Below, in pieces: positions 25,301-33,120 of a DNA stretch of 46,535 nt. The stretch comes from a virus, in the IMG/VR virus record IMGVR_UViG_3300021197_001925, positions 1-46,535 of that record. One strand, 5' to 3'. The position numbers were made by a program, and so were the translations under genes. The notes below the pieces were generated by a model. It was not told the DNA's origin. It made no database searches and worked only from the letters and a program-made list of their open reading frames with translations. Positions within the stretch are counted from its first letter, which is position 1. Every line of letters starts with the position of its first letter.

Positions 25301-27714
25301 TGAACTTGACCTTCCTCGCAGAAGTAGGTCGATGGACATCGGATTTTCCGACCAGCTACACAGAACTTCAGTCGGGAACTATTGCAGAAGAAGGGAGGGC
25401 ATCTTTCTCTCCAGAGGTCGGTGATGTTGTTTTAGATGTCACAGAGATAGTTTCAGCAGTCAAGTTATCAGGCAGCGACACGTTAATCCTATGCTTAATT
25501 GAACAGGCGAACTTTAGCAACAAGTATTACCAAGTTGACAACTCGCCTACTGGAAAGCCTTATCTTTCATTTAGCGTAACGACTGACATACTGGTAGATA
25601 GTGTGCAATCACATCCTCAGTGCGAGTCCGTTTTCATTGATGTCAATTTGAGTGTTGACTCTTCGCAGTCCTCCTCGCATCTGCAAGATGTTTCACTTGG
25701 TCTCAATTCATCTTCAATGCTACTGGACTCGGCAGAGTCTGCGGGCAATGCAAACTACGTCGATGGCACTGGAGTCAGGACTGGCTTGTCGTTGTTATCA
25801 GCACAGTCAGTTCCCCAGTGTTCACTGGCTTTTGTCCAGATGGATTACATTACCTTTGGATACCACAAAGACTTCAGGGGTTACGAACCATCTCCTGCTG
25901 AAGACATGAAGCCGTTCAGGGGAGACAACTGGTATTACTACAAGTCAGATCTACCAGGCTCTGGAGTGAGAAACAACGGCGACGACACGCCTCTGTCTGT
26001 TAAAGTCAAGATACACAGGGCTGGCTTGCTGAATACGCTCTGGAATTTCATGGGGAAATCTTCTGCCTCCCCTGATGCAGGGTATCAAGTTCATGTGGAA
26101 GTCTTTGAAGAAGGTTCTTCAGACCGACTTCGAACATTGACGTATCAGAACGACAGCAATCTCTATTACCAGATCCCTGCTGGGACCTACGAGCTTGTGT
26201 TTTCTCCAGAGGTGATGGCTGGCTCTGTGTTCGGTCAGTTGACCAGTATTTACTTAGAGCATGTTGAGCTACAGCGAATTCCAGCAATCGTGATCGATTC
26301 TCGCAGTGTGAAATCTCCTTCTCAGTGTTCAAGTGTAATACTGGGAACGAACGGTCTGCTTGTTTCAGCACCTAGCGCAGAGAGCAGTTCGCTTGCATCT
26401 AATGTGAATGTCGGAGTTCCTGCTACGGCAGACAGTGCTCAGTCTACTGCTCAGTGCAGTAATCCGTCGATATCAAGGGAAGCTGACGCTCCTGCATCTG
26501 ACGTTGAATCACTTAGCGAAGTTAGTGAGGTATTGCTCTCGGGTGAAAGCTTGCTTGAGATCGAATCCGCTGAGTCAATCACTGAACTGCATAGCTTCAG
26601 GATACCTTCTGATATTGCGACAGACCCGAACGACATTCAGTCTCTATCGCAGTCGCACTCTATTGGGTTGGGTTTAACGGTAGGTATTTCTTCCGACAGT
26701 TTGCAAAGTTTTTCGGAGGCTGAAGATGTGACGGCTTCTGGAAAGAGTGTTCTTTCATCAGATTCAGCGGAGTCAGTAACAGAATGCAGTGCAGTGTCGG
26801 TAAGCTCGTCAAAGCTGCTTGGAGTTGACTCTATTCAATCTGCATCTCAAGCTTCTAGATCTTCAGTCTCTCAATCAATTATGTTTGACGAGGACAGCGT
26901 TGGTGTCTGTACTCCAGAGGGCAACGACGAATCAGTGTTCACGACCGAGGCTGGTGAGCGAATCAATAAAGGAGACTTGGTTACTATTTACTCAGATGGA
27001 CTTGCGTACCTGTCAGACTCAGAAACTCAGTGGAGATCTGTCTACAGTGGATTCGCTTTAACGTCTGCCAATACAGGAGAGATTGTAGTGGTCGTGGAGG
27101 CTGGTGATCTCAAGGTGGGAGATGGAAAACTTTCCCCTAATCAGCTTTACATTGTGTCGCCTCGAAGAGGACGGATTCGACATGCTGATCAATTGTCTCC
27201 AGGAGATTACATGTCGATTGTTGGAATCGCCATGTCATCGGGAGTCATTAGAATAGGAACCAACTTTGTTTCAACAGAACTGGACGCTACATCTGACAAT
27301 CCCCCCACTGATGCATTTGCGAGCATCGATGCTGATGCTTTGCGAATGGACGACAATGTCATTTCGCCAACAGTCACTTCTGGAGTCGTTGCAGAGCCAA
27401 TCGTTATTGGAGACGCAGTGACTCGAGGTCTTTTGAAGGCAGGAGCCACCTCTCAAGAGCTCAGTGCTTTTGGAGGTATCGCGATCTCCGATGCACTTGA
27501 CGGGTGTACGGTTGCCGTGTGCAGGATCGGTGATATCTACTGTGGCTCAGGAGTATTGGTGAAGAACAGGGTCTATGCATTGTCCAGAACAACCGGCAAG
27601 CTGATGCTTGCGTCAGACCTGCAGGCTGGTGACTACGCAACGCTAGTTGGACTCGCGATCACATCGAGCACACTTCGGGTTTCTGATGTCGCGAAGGGTA
27701 CGCTTGCCTTATAA
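22315..27714 (+). CDS. Giant tail fibre / adhesin with two LamG-like domains and degenerate repeats
   Basis: 1799 residues; GAGGTAAGG precedes ATG 22315. Domains, approximate: an N-terminal beta region; LamG/concanavalin-like fold 305-528 ('SEVTVSFWFQLT' to 'DIRMYSRCISPREV'); a second one 722-882 ('MNHVVMTYQDNGEISLYIDG' to 'DDLRLYDNRVLTPHEVKWLY'); a DNRLRE-like sandwich 950-1095; a jelly-roll-like unit 1180-1320; degenerate Ser/Cys repeats around 1090-1175 and 1325-1520; and a C-terminal pair of decoration-type domains 1540-1799 ('GERINKGDLVTIYSDGLAYL', 'IGDAVTRGLLKAGATSQELS'). LamG-like folds bind sugars, so host surface recognition is the likely role. Its end overlaps the convergent PhoH gene by 6 bp. 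Confidence 0.82.
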   Translation: MAIEKIQVSDFGFSDLGPYQVQPDVFHLAASGGSNDPKYAARILLSNYTGVNGPVREVGIARYFVGSGFQDIPNDYYDIQLNIRTGSDNPSQRMIIAGVKGNNPSLLTNGYVFKTSFLARQTSFQVESLASNGVFSVGVKDIVDELVDSQQESGEEDSYLDFAFYLFDPQTSGLGPDREAVWFTESSVSPVDTNDLFSLDFYRSVNYPLYLDNSESSSESTANNIVGLGDEVSWHTPETQVLALKNTLLQPNHVSLRHKRAYISDVQNLPYNALDFWNEDGSLRFGEGSTSEGPAHARYLSFLSGLDLDFDLEKESEVTVSFWFQLTHESRGKHLPILGNVGPNRSTGMWFSVTPYTNADIVILRWYLGYGSGSQIMDYPISIHLPDSGEVSSFYHVCARTKLFDPDGNVYTQTNPPMGMYRFFQVVREDGEVVYEVSEDTFSSRYDVVPNIGGPSQRVSLPSAYWESGNGVNNYTDNYIGYISGYDNRGIAPRENAFEGSLKDIRMYSRCISPREVDRLSSEAGTQGGIKQTDTDSAESRSNASEVQLNFGNFPAESCESSSHAKSFSLSRDSQVILSGSESSAEAKAFLIKAKILASPIASASQCSILGPVSRESLLPLDSSQTAPHCQSFSLAISGAANTDDLVSLSIASQVNLDAHVYLDGLDESLWYCPSLDDVNEGGPQLEDFSSSDNRAFLEKILGGSESDMWQLLDGNGGSRSLQVGSRSHCTIPSPVFSESTTSASVSIHWKDTSQYGGDAFLYNKDSVYLAVQVQPNTNQITVSTSIASVSGNVSSVEDMNHVVMTYQDNGEISLYIDGDLVASAPHVGSNHSRNGDSLRRLIGGGSSPSGQFDDLRLYDNRVLTPHEVKWLYDGQDRGGRGVTGPAPLEAVSLEAGTLCEEVNIVPDLTVDPAQTGSQVTEPGLSILFPLLADDLQSSSTCSETDIIVRNFDFDRDPLIIGDRMSNSLERAVLEFSIQGVTTRLPVYLHMGVEDVNLTFLAEVGRWTSDFPTSYTELQSGTIAEEGRASFSPEVGDVVLDVTEIVSAVKLSGSDTLILCLIEQANFSNKYYQVDNSPTGKPYLSFSVTTDILVDSVQSHPQCESVFIDVNLSVDSSQSSSHLQDVSLGLNSSSMLLDSAESAGNANYVDGTGVRTGLSLLSAQSVPQCSLAFVQMDYITFGYHKDFRGYEPSPAEDMKPFRGDNWYYYKSDLPGSGVRNNGDDTPLSVKVKIHRAGLLNTLWNFMGKSSASPDAGYQVHVEVFEEGSSDRLRTLTYQNDSNLYYQIPAGTYELVFSPEVMAGSVFGQLTSIYLEHVELQRIPAIVIDSRSVKSPSQCSSVILGTNGLLVSAPSAESSSLASNVNVGVPATADSAQSTAQCSNPSISREADAPASDVESLSEVSEVLLSGESLLEIESAESITELHSFRIPSDIATDPNDIQSLSQSHSIGLGLTVGISSDSLQSFSEAEDVTASGKSVLSSDSAESVTECSAVSVSSSKLLGVDSIQSASQASRSSVSQSIMFDEDSVGVCTPEGNDESVFTTEAGERINKGDLVTIYSDGLAYLSDSETQWRSVYSGFALTSANTGEIVVVVEAGDLKVGDGKLSPNQLYIVSPRRGRIRHADQLSPGDYMSIVGIAMSSGVIRIGTNFVSTELDATSDNPPTDAFASIDADALRMDDNVISPTVTSGVVAEPIVIGDAVTRGLLKAGATSQELSAFGGIAISDALDGCTVAVCRIGDIYCGSGVLVKNRVYALSRTTGKLMLASDLQAGDYATLVGLAITSSTLRVSDVAKGTLAL
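25570..26900 (+). repeat. Degenerate 20-25-residue Ser/Cys repeats in the fibre gene
   Basis: At least ten copies of a pattern like D-S-x-(Q/E)-S-x-x-(Q/E)-(C/A)-S-x-V-x-(L/V), for example D-S-V-Q-S-H-P-Q-C-E-S-V-F-I, D-S-A-Q-S-T-A-Q-C-S, D-S-A-E-S-V-T-E-C-S-A-V-S-V and D-S-I-Q-S-A-S-Q-A-S. The copies differ in DNA but keep the Ser and often the Cys. More copies occur near 23925-24250, and the pattern also appears in the preceding gene. Confidence 0.75.
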
Positions 27715-28377
27715 CTCTAAGGCATCGAGCACTCTGGCGATGATGCCGTTTCGCTGGATGTCCTCGCGAGTCAGGCGGCTGATCGACACTCCCTCGATAG
27801 AAGCGAGCTTGTCAGACACTGCCGTTAGTCCGGTGCTTCGCAAGTCGGTTTGCTTGGTGTCTCCATTCACAAGAACCTTTGAGTTCTTCCCCATCCTAGT
27901 GATGAACATTTTGATCTGCTCTTCTGTGCAGTTCTGAGCCTCATCAAGTATCATCCAAGACTCGTCGAAGGTAGATCCCCTCATTACTTCCAACGGCTGA
28001 TAGCAGAGCCTCCTGTAGTTGATCGCGTTTCCGTACTCTGCGTTACCAAGGAAATGCCGGAAGTGCTCCATCATAGGCGACAGGTAGGGAGATATCTTTT
28101 CCATTACATCACCAGGAAGATGACCAAGCCCTTTGCCAGTGCAGATCAAAGGTCGAGTTACCACGACTCGATCTACCCTGCCTGCCAGCAAAGCTTTCGA
28201 AGCTAGTCCCGCCGCAATGTATGACTTGCCAGATCCAGAAGGACCCGTGCATACCACAATCTCGCTTTGCTTTATTGAGCGAATGTACTCGCTTTGGTTA
28301 TCAGTCTTTCCTTCTATCGGCGGCGGCTTAAATTCGCTAACACGTTTTCTTTCTTTTCGCTTAGTCAATGAAGTCAC
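27709..28377 (-). CDS. phoH: PhoH-like ATPase
   Basis: 222 residues from a GTG start. Walker A is GPSGSGKS at 45-52, Walker B MILDEAQN at 142-149, with the family signature 'VVTRPLICTGKGLGHLPGDV' between and 'VNGDTKQTDLR' after. PhoH proteins are ATPases common in marine phages; their role is unsettled, with nucleic acid binding or RNA processing proposed. The N-terminal arm is short and basic. It is the last gene of a leftward cluster and meets the fibre gene tail-to-tail. Confidence 0.9.
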   Translation of the reverse strand: MTSLTKRKERKRVSEFKPPPIEGKTDNQSEYIRSIKQSEIVVCTGPSGSGKSYIAAGLASKALLAGRVDRVVVTRPLICTGKGLGHLPGDVMEKISPYLSPMMEHFRHFLGNAEYGNAINYRRLCYQPLEVMRGSTFDESWMILDEAQNCTEEQIKMFITRMGKNSKVLVNGDTKQTDLRSTGLTAVSDKLASIEGVSISRLTREDIQRNGIIARVLDALEL

Positions 28378-28399
28378 TCAGTGTTGCAGGCTCGCTGAA

Positions 28400-28744
28400 T
28401 TACGGACGGATCATCTTGCTCCTAAAATCTAGGAGAGATGAATTGGAGTTCAAGCCTCTGCTTTTTAATAACTTGGTTCCCCTGAAAAGATAGACAGCAG
28501 GGATCCTGTCGGGTTTGAATTGACCTGCTTTTAGCCTGTCGTAATCTCTGACATAGACCTTGTATCCAAGGCTTTTGAGTTTTGCGAGCACCGGCTTCAG
28601 CCTCCTGCAAGGAGCGCACCAAGATGCACTGTAGACAACTACTGCATCTGCCTTGATGTCGGGCTCTGCGGTGGCTCTCCTGCCAGCAAGAATCCCGAAG
28701 CAGGCAATAGAAATAAGAAAAGCAAAAAAAACCTTTGTAGTCAT
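28400..28744 (-). CDS. Secreted thioredoxin-like protein
   Basis: 114 residues with AAGGAG before ATG 28744. A signal peptide (residues 1-26) ends in an A-x-A site (ATA). The mature part has 'VVVYSASWCAPCRRLKPVLA', with Cys43 and Cys46 in W-C-A-P-C, and a cis-Pro-like 'RIPAVYLFRGTKLL'. It should act outside the inner membrane, perhaps reducing or forming disulphides in the envelope or in the peptidase encoded nearby. Confidence 0.82.
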   Translation of the reverse strand: MTTKVFFAFLISIACFGILAGRRATAEPDIKADAVVVYSASWCAPCRRLKPVLAKLKSLGYKVYVRDYDRLKAGQFKPDRIPAVYLFRGTKLLKSRGLNSNSSLLDFRSKMIRP

Positions 28745-28768
28745 AGCCCACTCCTTGGCTGATGGTGA

Positions 28769-29059
28769 CTATCTCCTGAAGAATCTCTGGAAAAATCTTC
28801 TTCGCCTAGTCGGTTGGCAATTCTGTGAGGTTGAAGAAGGGACGCATGTTCCACCTTCGCAAACTTCTGGTTCGATCACTAAGGGCATGTCCTCAATAAC
28901 CAAGGGCAGTTGGTCAAGCGGTGGTGTCGGTGGTGAATACGGTTGCACTTCACCTTCGCTGGAAGAGACCTCTCCTTCACCTGAGAAGAGTGCCAGTGCC
29001 GCAAGAGACAGAAAGGATATTGCCGTTACTTTCAACAGGCCGATTAGTTTTGAATTCAT
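28769..29059 (-). CDS. Small exported or membrane-anchored protein
   Basis: 96 residues. A hydrophobic segment at about 6-25 (IGLLKVTAISFLSLAALALF) could be a signal peptide or anchor. Then comes an acidic, Pro-rich linker with two V-I-E repeats, a Cys pair (C-E-G-G-T-C) and a strongly basic end (R-R-R-R-F-F-Q-R-F-F-R-R). The basic aromatic tail could contact membrane or nucleic acid. No family recognised. It lies directly downstream of the peptidase gene, 5 bp apart. Confidence 0.6.
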   Translation of the reverse strand: MNSKLIGLLKVTAISFLSLAALALFSGEGEVSSSEGEVQPYSPPTPPLDQLPLVIEDMPLVIEPEVCEGGTCVPSSTSQNCQPTRRRRFFQRFFRR

Positions 29060-29064
29060 TGCGA

Positions 29065-29820
29065 TTATTCTTTTGTGGGTTTTACGGCTTCAACACGAAT
29101 TGATTCGAACGGTACTGCTTTGGAGCCCCATAGTGTTCCGTATCCTTTGGATCCCCAGTTAGGTCCCCATGAGTTCACGAAATCGAGCCCCCACTCGATG
29201 CTCCTTCCTGAGCCTCTATAGTTCCCGCTAAGTCCCGCTACCAAATGCCTCCAGTGACTGAAAGCTAAAGTGGTGGGGCGAGCGTCAGGAGCTATGAGGC
29301 TACTCATGACAGCATCAAAATCATCTCGCGGAAGTTCGTTGAACTTGAACAGCTTGTGCTTCTTGCAAGAGGCGATAACCTTGGGATCTTTCTCTAGCGA
29401 GCGATCCATCGAGTGACCAGGCCAGTACTTGTATTCACTCACCCCGTATTTTTCGACATAACGAGTTGCCTCAATCGCAAAACCACCTTGGTTTCGGTAT
29501 CGCTTCCCCATCGCTGCTGTTGAGTGGGGGTTGAGGTCGGGGTATGGATCCCCGATTCCTGACATCGAGTATGCGGTGATCATCGAGGACACAAGGCCGT
29601 AGCACCAGCAGAAACCTAGCCTCCCCTGGGAAAGCACCCTTTGTCCTTTCCCAACGTGCCAGTCCATGGGTCTTGTCTTGTTCTTTCTGCCTAGCTCGAT
29701 TAGCTCTCGCCAGTCGGATCGAGGGTATATCTTTCCCTCGTACATAGAGTGCTGACAGCCCTCGGGAAAGACCTCGTAATCTCGCAGGACGTAACCCTTC
29801 TCACCGTAGTCCCAGTCCAT
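29065..29820 (-). CDS. Papain-like (C1A) cysteine peptidase
   Basis: 251 residues. The papain active site is complete: Gln65 (SQGRLG), Cys71 in 'GFCWCYGLVSSM', His192 in 'HWRHLVAGLSG' and Asn216 in 'FVNSWGPNWGSKGYG', in the correct order and spacing. No signal peptide is seen, so it is cytosolic or needs a helper to cross the membrane. The ATG overlaps the upstream stop (TGATG), which couples it to the membrane-protein genes. A lysis or host-protein-cleavage role is inferred from the neighbours; the substrate is unknown. Confidence 0.87.
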   Translation of the reverse strand: MDWDYGEKGYVLRDYEVFPEGCQHSMYEGKIYPRSDWRELIELGRKNKTRPMDWHVGKGQRVLSQGRLGFCWCYGLVSSMITAYSMSGIGDPYPDLNPHSTAAMGKRYRNQGGFAIEATRYVEKYGVSEYKYWPGHSMDRSLEKDPKVIASCKKHKLFKFNELPRDDFDAVMSSLIAPDARPTTLAFSHWRHLVAGLSGNYRGSGRSIEWGLDFVNSWGPNWGSKGYGTLWGSKAVPFESIRVEAVKPTKE

Positions 29821-30269
29821 CAGATGCGCTCCTGAATCTCTTGGATCGTTGCATCAATCCCGTCTGGGATTGGAACACAGTCGAGTTTCCCTGACGTAGA
29901 CCTGAAGACGAGGCAGGGTGCTTGACCGTATCCGATCTCAACCATGTCCTTAAGCCACGGGTCCGAGCCAGATACATCTTGCCCCACCACTAGCACTCTT
30001 CTTTCAACACCGGCATCGCTACAGTACTCGTCAACTTTCAGGCTCGATACCGCAGCATCCTGTTTGTCTGACATCGACTCGTCGATGACGAACAAGACTT
30101 GCGAGTACGTTTCTTTCTGGATGATCTGATCTGGAATGAATTGATCAAGGTATCCTCCTTTCCACGCAAACCATGCAACAGCTGCCGCTAGAAAAAAAGC
30201 CATCCATGGCGGCTGAGTTCCATCCGTTGGTTTCGGTTTTTGTTTAATAAGATCCTTGCGGTCAATCAC
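29820..30269 (-). CDS. Single-pass membrane protein with thioredoxin-fold-like domain
   Basis: 149 residues from a GTG that overlaps the preceding TAG by one base. A membrane helix lies at about 22-40 (WMAFFLAAAVAWFAWKGGYL). The soluble part has strand-helix-strand order ('SQVLFVIDESM', 'ERRVLVVGQDV', 'QAPCLVFRSTSGKLDCVPIP') with a Pro at the cis-Pro position, resembling a thioredoxin-like fold without the C-x-x-C. It is co-translated with the peptidase downstream. Function is not established. Confidence 0.65.
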   Translation of the reverse strand: MIDRKDLIKQKPKPTDGTQPPWMAFFLAAAVAWFAWKGGYLDQFIPDQIIQKETYSQVLFVIDESMSDKQDAAVSSLKVDEYCSDAGVERRVLVVGQDVSGSDPWLKDMVEIGYGQAPCLVFRSTSGKLDCVPIPDGIDATIQEIQERI

Positions 30270-30664
30270 TATTTCTTTTCCTCAACCTTGATTTCAATCG
30301 AGCGAATTCGCTCGTCTAGCTTGTTGAGCGTGTCAATCAAAGCATCGACATCTACCTTCTCTTCGACTACGTCCGCAACTTTATTTATTCTCGGCATCCG
30401 CTCGCGAACGTAGTCCACGAATTTTTCTGCTGGTCCCTGCAATCCACCTATCAACATCAGAGATACAATACCGACAAGCTGAACGGCATTCACTGCTGCC
30501 GTGAGGACCAGCGGCAGGAATGATAGCCCGTTCTCAAATCCCTCTGATTGCTCTTTGAAGAATATCGAGAAGGCTCCTAGAGAATGCAGTTTCCAGATAA
30601 GGAATAACGTGAAGCATCCAACGAGGAACTGCCATGAGCGATTGTTAGATAGCGATGAATTCAT
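30269..30664 (-). CDS. Two-pass membrane protein, holin-like candidate
   Basis: 131 residues. Two hydrophobic helices, about 11-33 (WQFLVGCFTLFLIWKLHSLG ...) and 46-70 (LSFLPLVLTAAVNAVQLVGI ...), are followed by a charged amphipathic C-terminus with a leucine heptad. Size and shape fit class II holins or spanin partners. The ATG overlaps the preceding stop by 4 nt. Without homology evidence the holin role stays a hypothesis. Confidence 0.55.
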   Translation of the reverse strand: MNSSLSNNRSWQFLVGCFTLFLIWKLHSLGAFSIFFKEQSEGFENGLSFLPLVLTAAVNAVQLVGIVSLMLIGGLQGPAEKFVDYVRERMPRINKVADVVEEKVDVDALIDTLNKLDERIRSIEIKVEEKK

Positions 30665-31020
30665 TTTTTATTATCAGTAGGCTCGAGAAAACCAGGTTCA
30701 TCTTCTTGGTAGATGAGTCCAACGGAATTGAAAAGATGTTTGTCGATCCAATCTTCAATCAGTGCCGTTGCCAACTTGACTACCACAGCTGTGATTAAGA
30801 TCGAGAAGATAGATTTAAACTCCTTGCTTTCTTTGTACTTCCTTGAAAAGGAGAGCAACGAGTCTTTTTTAATGTCACCAGCAACACTCTTCGGGTCACT
30901 GTGCCTCGCAACCTCTTCGTTGAAAGACTCTCTTGCAATTCGCCTGACTTGACACCGAAGACCATAAGGCAAAAGTCGAAAGACACTGGAGCCTTTTGTT
31001 GTGTTTCGTTTTGATTTCAT
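30661..31020 (-). CDS. Small membrane protein
   Basis: 119 residues. The basic N-terminus (MKSKRNTTKGSSVF, R-R-I-A-R) is followed by a charged helix, then a hydrophobic segment at about 69-90 (FKSIFSILITAVVVKLATAL), and a short acidic end. The orientation would keep the basic arm in the cytosol. It is the first gene of the tightly coupled membrane-protein/peptidase set; only 52 bp separate it from the Band-7 gene. Confidence 0.6.
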   Translation of the reverse strand: MKSKRNTTKGSSVFRLLPYGLRCQVRRIARESFNEEVARHSDPKSVAGDIKKDSLLSFSRKYKESKEFKSIFSILITAVVVKLATALIEDWIDKHLFNSVGLIYQEDEPGFLEPTDNKK

Positions 31021-31072
31021 AGCTTGGATTTTCGCACTGTTACTGAAAAAGGGAATACAAAAAACAAGCTAT

Positions 31073-31642
31073 CTATCCCGTTGGACTGGTGAAGGTTGAG
31101 TTCGTTACCGAGACTCCGAAGTGTCTTAGGTTTCTCGTCAAGCAGCAGTCTTCGATGCAAAAATAAGTAAGGCTAAGTCCGTACTCTTTGAGCAAGCTAT
31201 CTATGTTGCCCTTGGTATGAATCATCTCCTCGCTGTCTGTAGAAACACAGGACAACTCCTCGAAGGAATTCCTACCTACAAGCTCTCTGACCTCGCCTCG
31301 CGTGATCATGACAGCCTTGATGACATAGTTCTCGGCAACCATGCTGCGGGTCTTTAGCGGGTCACAGATGCGGTACGAGAAGCCTGTGTCTACAGTGACG
31401 CTCTCTCCTTCCGAGGTGGTAAGTGATTGCATCTCAGTGTTCACCGGCTCTTCGTTGCGAGGCCAGTACTCCACACTATCAAAGACGGGAACGTACAGGA
31501 CTGGTCTGTTTCTGCAGATCATCGGTCCCCTCAAGAAAGCATCAACCACTAGCCATTCTGTAGAATCAGGTCGTCGTGCAAATCTCGGGATGAGCTCAAC
31601 AAAAATACCGAGGAACTGACCCAGAATTTCAAGGAGATTCAT
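31073..31642 (-). CDS. Band-7/SPFH domain protein
   Basis: 189 residues from ATG 31642, overlapping the metallophosphoesterase stop by 14 bp; a TTG three codons upstream is possible. The hydrophobic opening is followed by 'RGPMICRNRPVLYVPVFDSV' and 'EMQSLTTSEGESVTVDTGFS', the usual start of a stomatin/prohibitin-type domain in which a G-x-x-x-x-x-P-x-x-D/E-x-V ... T-x-D pattern recurs. Such proteins scaffold membrane complexes. The C-terminal coiled coil of the full family is short here. Confidence 0.72.
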   Translation of the reverse strand: MNLLEILGQFLGIFVELIPRFARRPDSTEWLVVDAFLRGPMICRNRPVLYVPVFDSVEYWPRNEEPVNTEMQSLTTSEGESVTVDTGFSYRICDPLKTRSMVAENYVIKAVMITRGEVRELVGRNSFEELSCVSTDSEEMIHTKGNIDSLLKEYGLSLTYFCIEDCCLTRNLRHFGVSVTNSTFTSPTG

Positions 31643-32852
31643 CCTTTTCAAGCTCCTTCAGGCTAACCGTTAACCTCTCGTCCTCGCCGTAATCTCTGTG
31701 GAAAACAATGCACTTCATGTCCCTCGCGGACCTGTATCCTTTCCCGTGATGCCAGCTATCTTTGGAGGCTAAGGTTCGAAAGCTTTCGACAGTGCAGATC
31801 CTGTTCTCTTTGACTTGGGTGTGATGGATGTGTCCGGTCATCCAGTACCGATACTCAGTGCTGCTGATCATCTCAGGTGCATCAGCTACCATGATCTCGC
31901 CCAGTGCTTCGGGCTTGACTGTGTGGCCGTGGCAAAACCCAAAAGCGTTTGACCCAAACCTCCTGTAGAAGTAAGGACCAGGGCTGTCATCAATGCTTAG
32001 TCGAGGCTCGTTTGCGTATGCAGTTTTGATCGCGACTCCCAGCCAGTATCCAGTGATATCATCATGATTGCCTGGCACGTTGACGACATGCACTTCCTGA
32101 TGTTTCTTGAGAGCCATGTCGATGATAGATCGGTACACACTGAGTCCGACCTGAGCGATCCTTTGGTAGCGAGTGTCAACGTCCAGTGGATGCCCTGATC
32201 TCTTGGTAGCGTTGCTGTCGTCGTCTGTGTGTAGCAAGTCGCCAAGTTGTGCGATGATGCAGTACTCACTGTCAGGGCTTCTGCTGAATAGCTTTTCGAA
32301 TGCACGAACGATGAGCCGAGCAGCGATGTCCGAGTCGTAGTCGCTCCCAGTTTCCTTTGCCCAGCTATACATGCCTAAGTGCAAGTCGCTCAGTACATAC
32401 ATCGAGAGCAAATCTGAGTCGGGATCAATCATCGGATCCGTCCACGGTCCCGATATGGCTGGCAGGGGGTCCCTATCCTTGAAGAAAGCTTCCGCTGCTG
32501 CTTTCGCAACCTGTTTTAGCTTGCCAGCGTCCGAGACACTCTTGACCCATTGCCCTGCAGCCTTCCCATCCGAGTCGTAATATGTCGATACACCTTTTAC
32601 CACAAACGGATCAGGGACTGGGTGATCAAGGTCATGATCCGGCGAGTAGCCCTTAGTGGATGCCTTGAGCTTTACTCTTGCCACTATGTCGTGAACAGTT
32701 GACTTAGGTATTCCGACAGCTGCAGCTGCCTTTCTCTCTGATCCCTCTGATCCTAATGCTCGGATCACTGCCTTTTCTTTTTCCGTGTCAGCGTAAGACA
32801 GTAGGTGCGATACTTTCAGGGAGTAGTCGCTTTGCTCGGTGTCACTCGCCAT
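31629..32852 (-). CDS. Metallophosphoesterase with N-terminal helix-turn-helix
   Basis: 407 residues. Residues about 25-62 form a helix-turn-helix ('ERKAAAAVGIPKSTVHDIVA'). From 150 on is a complete calcineurin-like core: D156-x-H158 in DLHLG, GDLLHTDD from 204, GNHD at 261-264, GHTVK at 309-313 and GHIHH at 340-344. Phosphatase or nuclease activity on nucleic acids is likely, guided by the DNA-binding arm. This fusion is common in marine and environmental phages. The ATG overlaps the preceding gene's stop by 11 bp. Confidence 0.87.
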   Translation of the reverse strand: MASDTEQSDYSLKVSHLLSYADTEKEKAVIRALGSEGSERKAAAAVGIPKSTVHDIVARVKLKASTKGYSPDHDLDHPVPDPFVVKGVSTYYDSDGKAAGQWVKSVSDAGKLKQVAKAAAEAFFKDRDPLPAISGPWTDPMIDPDSDLLSMYVLSDLHLGMYSWAKETGSDYDSDIAARLIVRAFEKLFSRSPDSEYCIIAQLGDLLHTDDDSNATKRSGHPLDVDTRYQRIAQVGLSVYRSIIDMALKKHQEVHVVNVPGNHDDITGYWLGVAIKTAYANEPRLSIDDSPGPYFYRRFGSNAFGFCHGHTVKPEALGEIMVADAPEMISSTEYRYWMTGHIHHTQVKENRICTVESFRTLASKDSWHHGKGYRSARDMKCIVFHRDYGEDERLTVSLKELEKDESP

Positions 32853-33120
32853 CAGCTTTTCGCTCGTTAAGTAACTTGCGACACTGAGCTCGTATCTGCT
32901 CAGGTGTCGGAAGATATTTGATCCTCGACTGCGGCACTGGGGGGCTTCTGATGAACTCGCTTTGATTCAAACAAGCGATCTCGCAAGCTCTCTCAAGCGG
33001 ATATCCATGAAGTCTCATAAGAGCCTCCACCTCTGCCTTCTTTTGTTTTGTACTGCAAATCCAGAGATATTCACCCCCGAATTCTGAATCTGACTCAGTT
33101 TTTAAGGTATTGAAATGCAT
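32842..33120 (-). CDS. Small protein bracketed by a 28-bp inverted repeat
   Basis: 92 residues. The middle (VEALMRLHGYPLERACEIAC) looks like a helix-turn-helix or short helical bundle, and the end (PTPEQIRAQCRKLLNERKAD) is helical. It heads the leftward cluster. Codons for about residues 45-54 form one arm of a perfect 28-bp inverted repeat whose other arm lies 16-43 bp upstream of the start codon (see repeat 32959-33163). A regulatory role at the head of the cluster is plausible; no family recognised. Confidence 0.6.
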   Translation of the reverse strand: MHFNTLKTESDSEFGGEYLWICSTKQKKAEVEALMRLHGYPLERACEIACLNQSEFIRSPPVPQSRIKYLPTPEQIRAQCRKLLNERKADGE

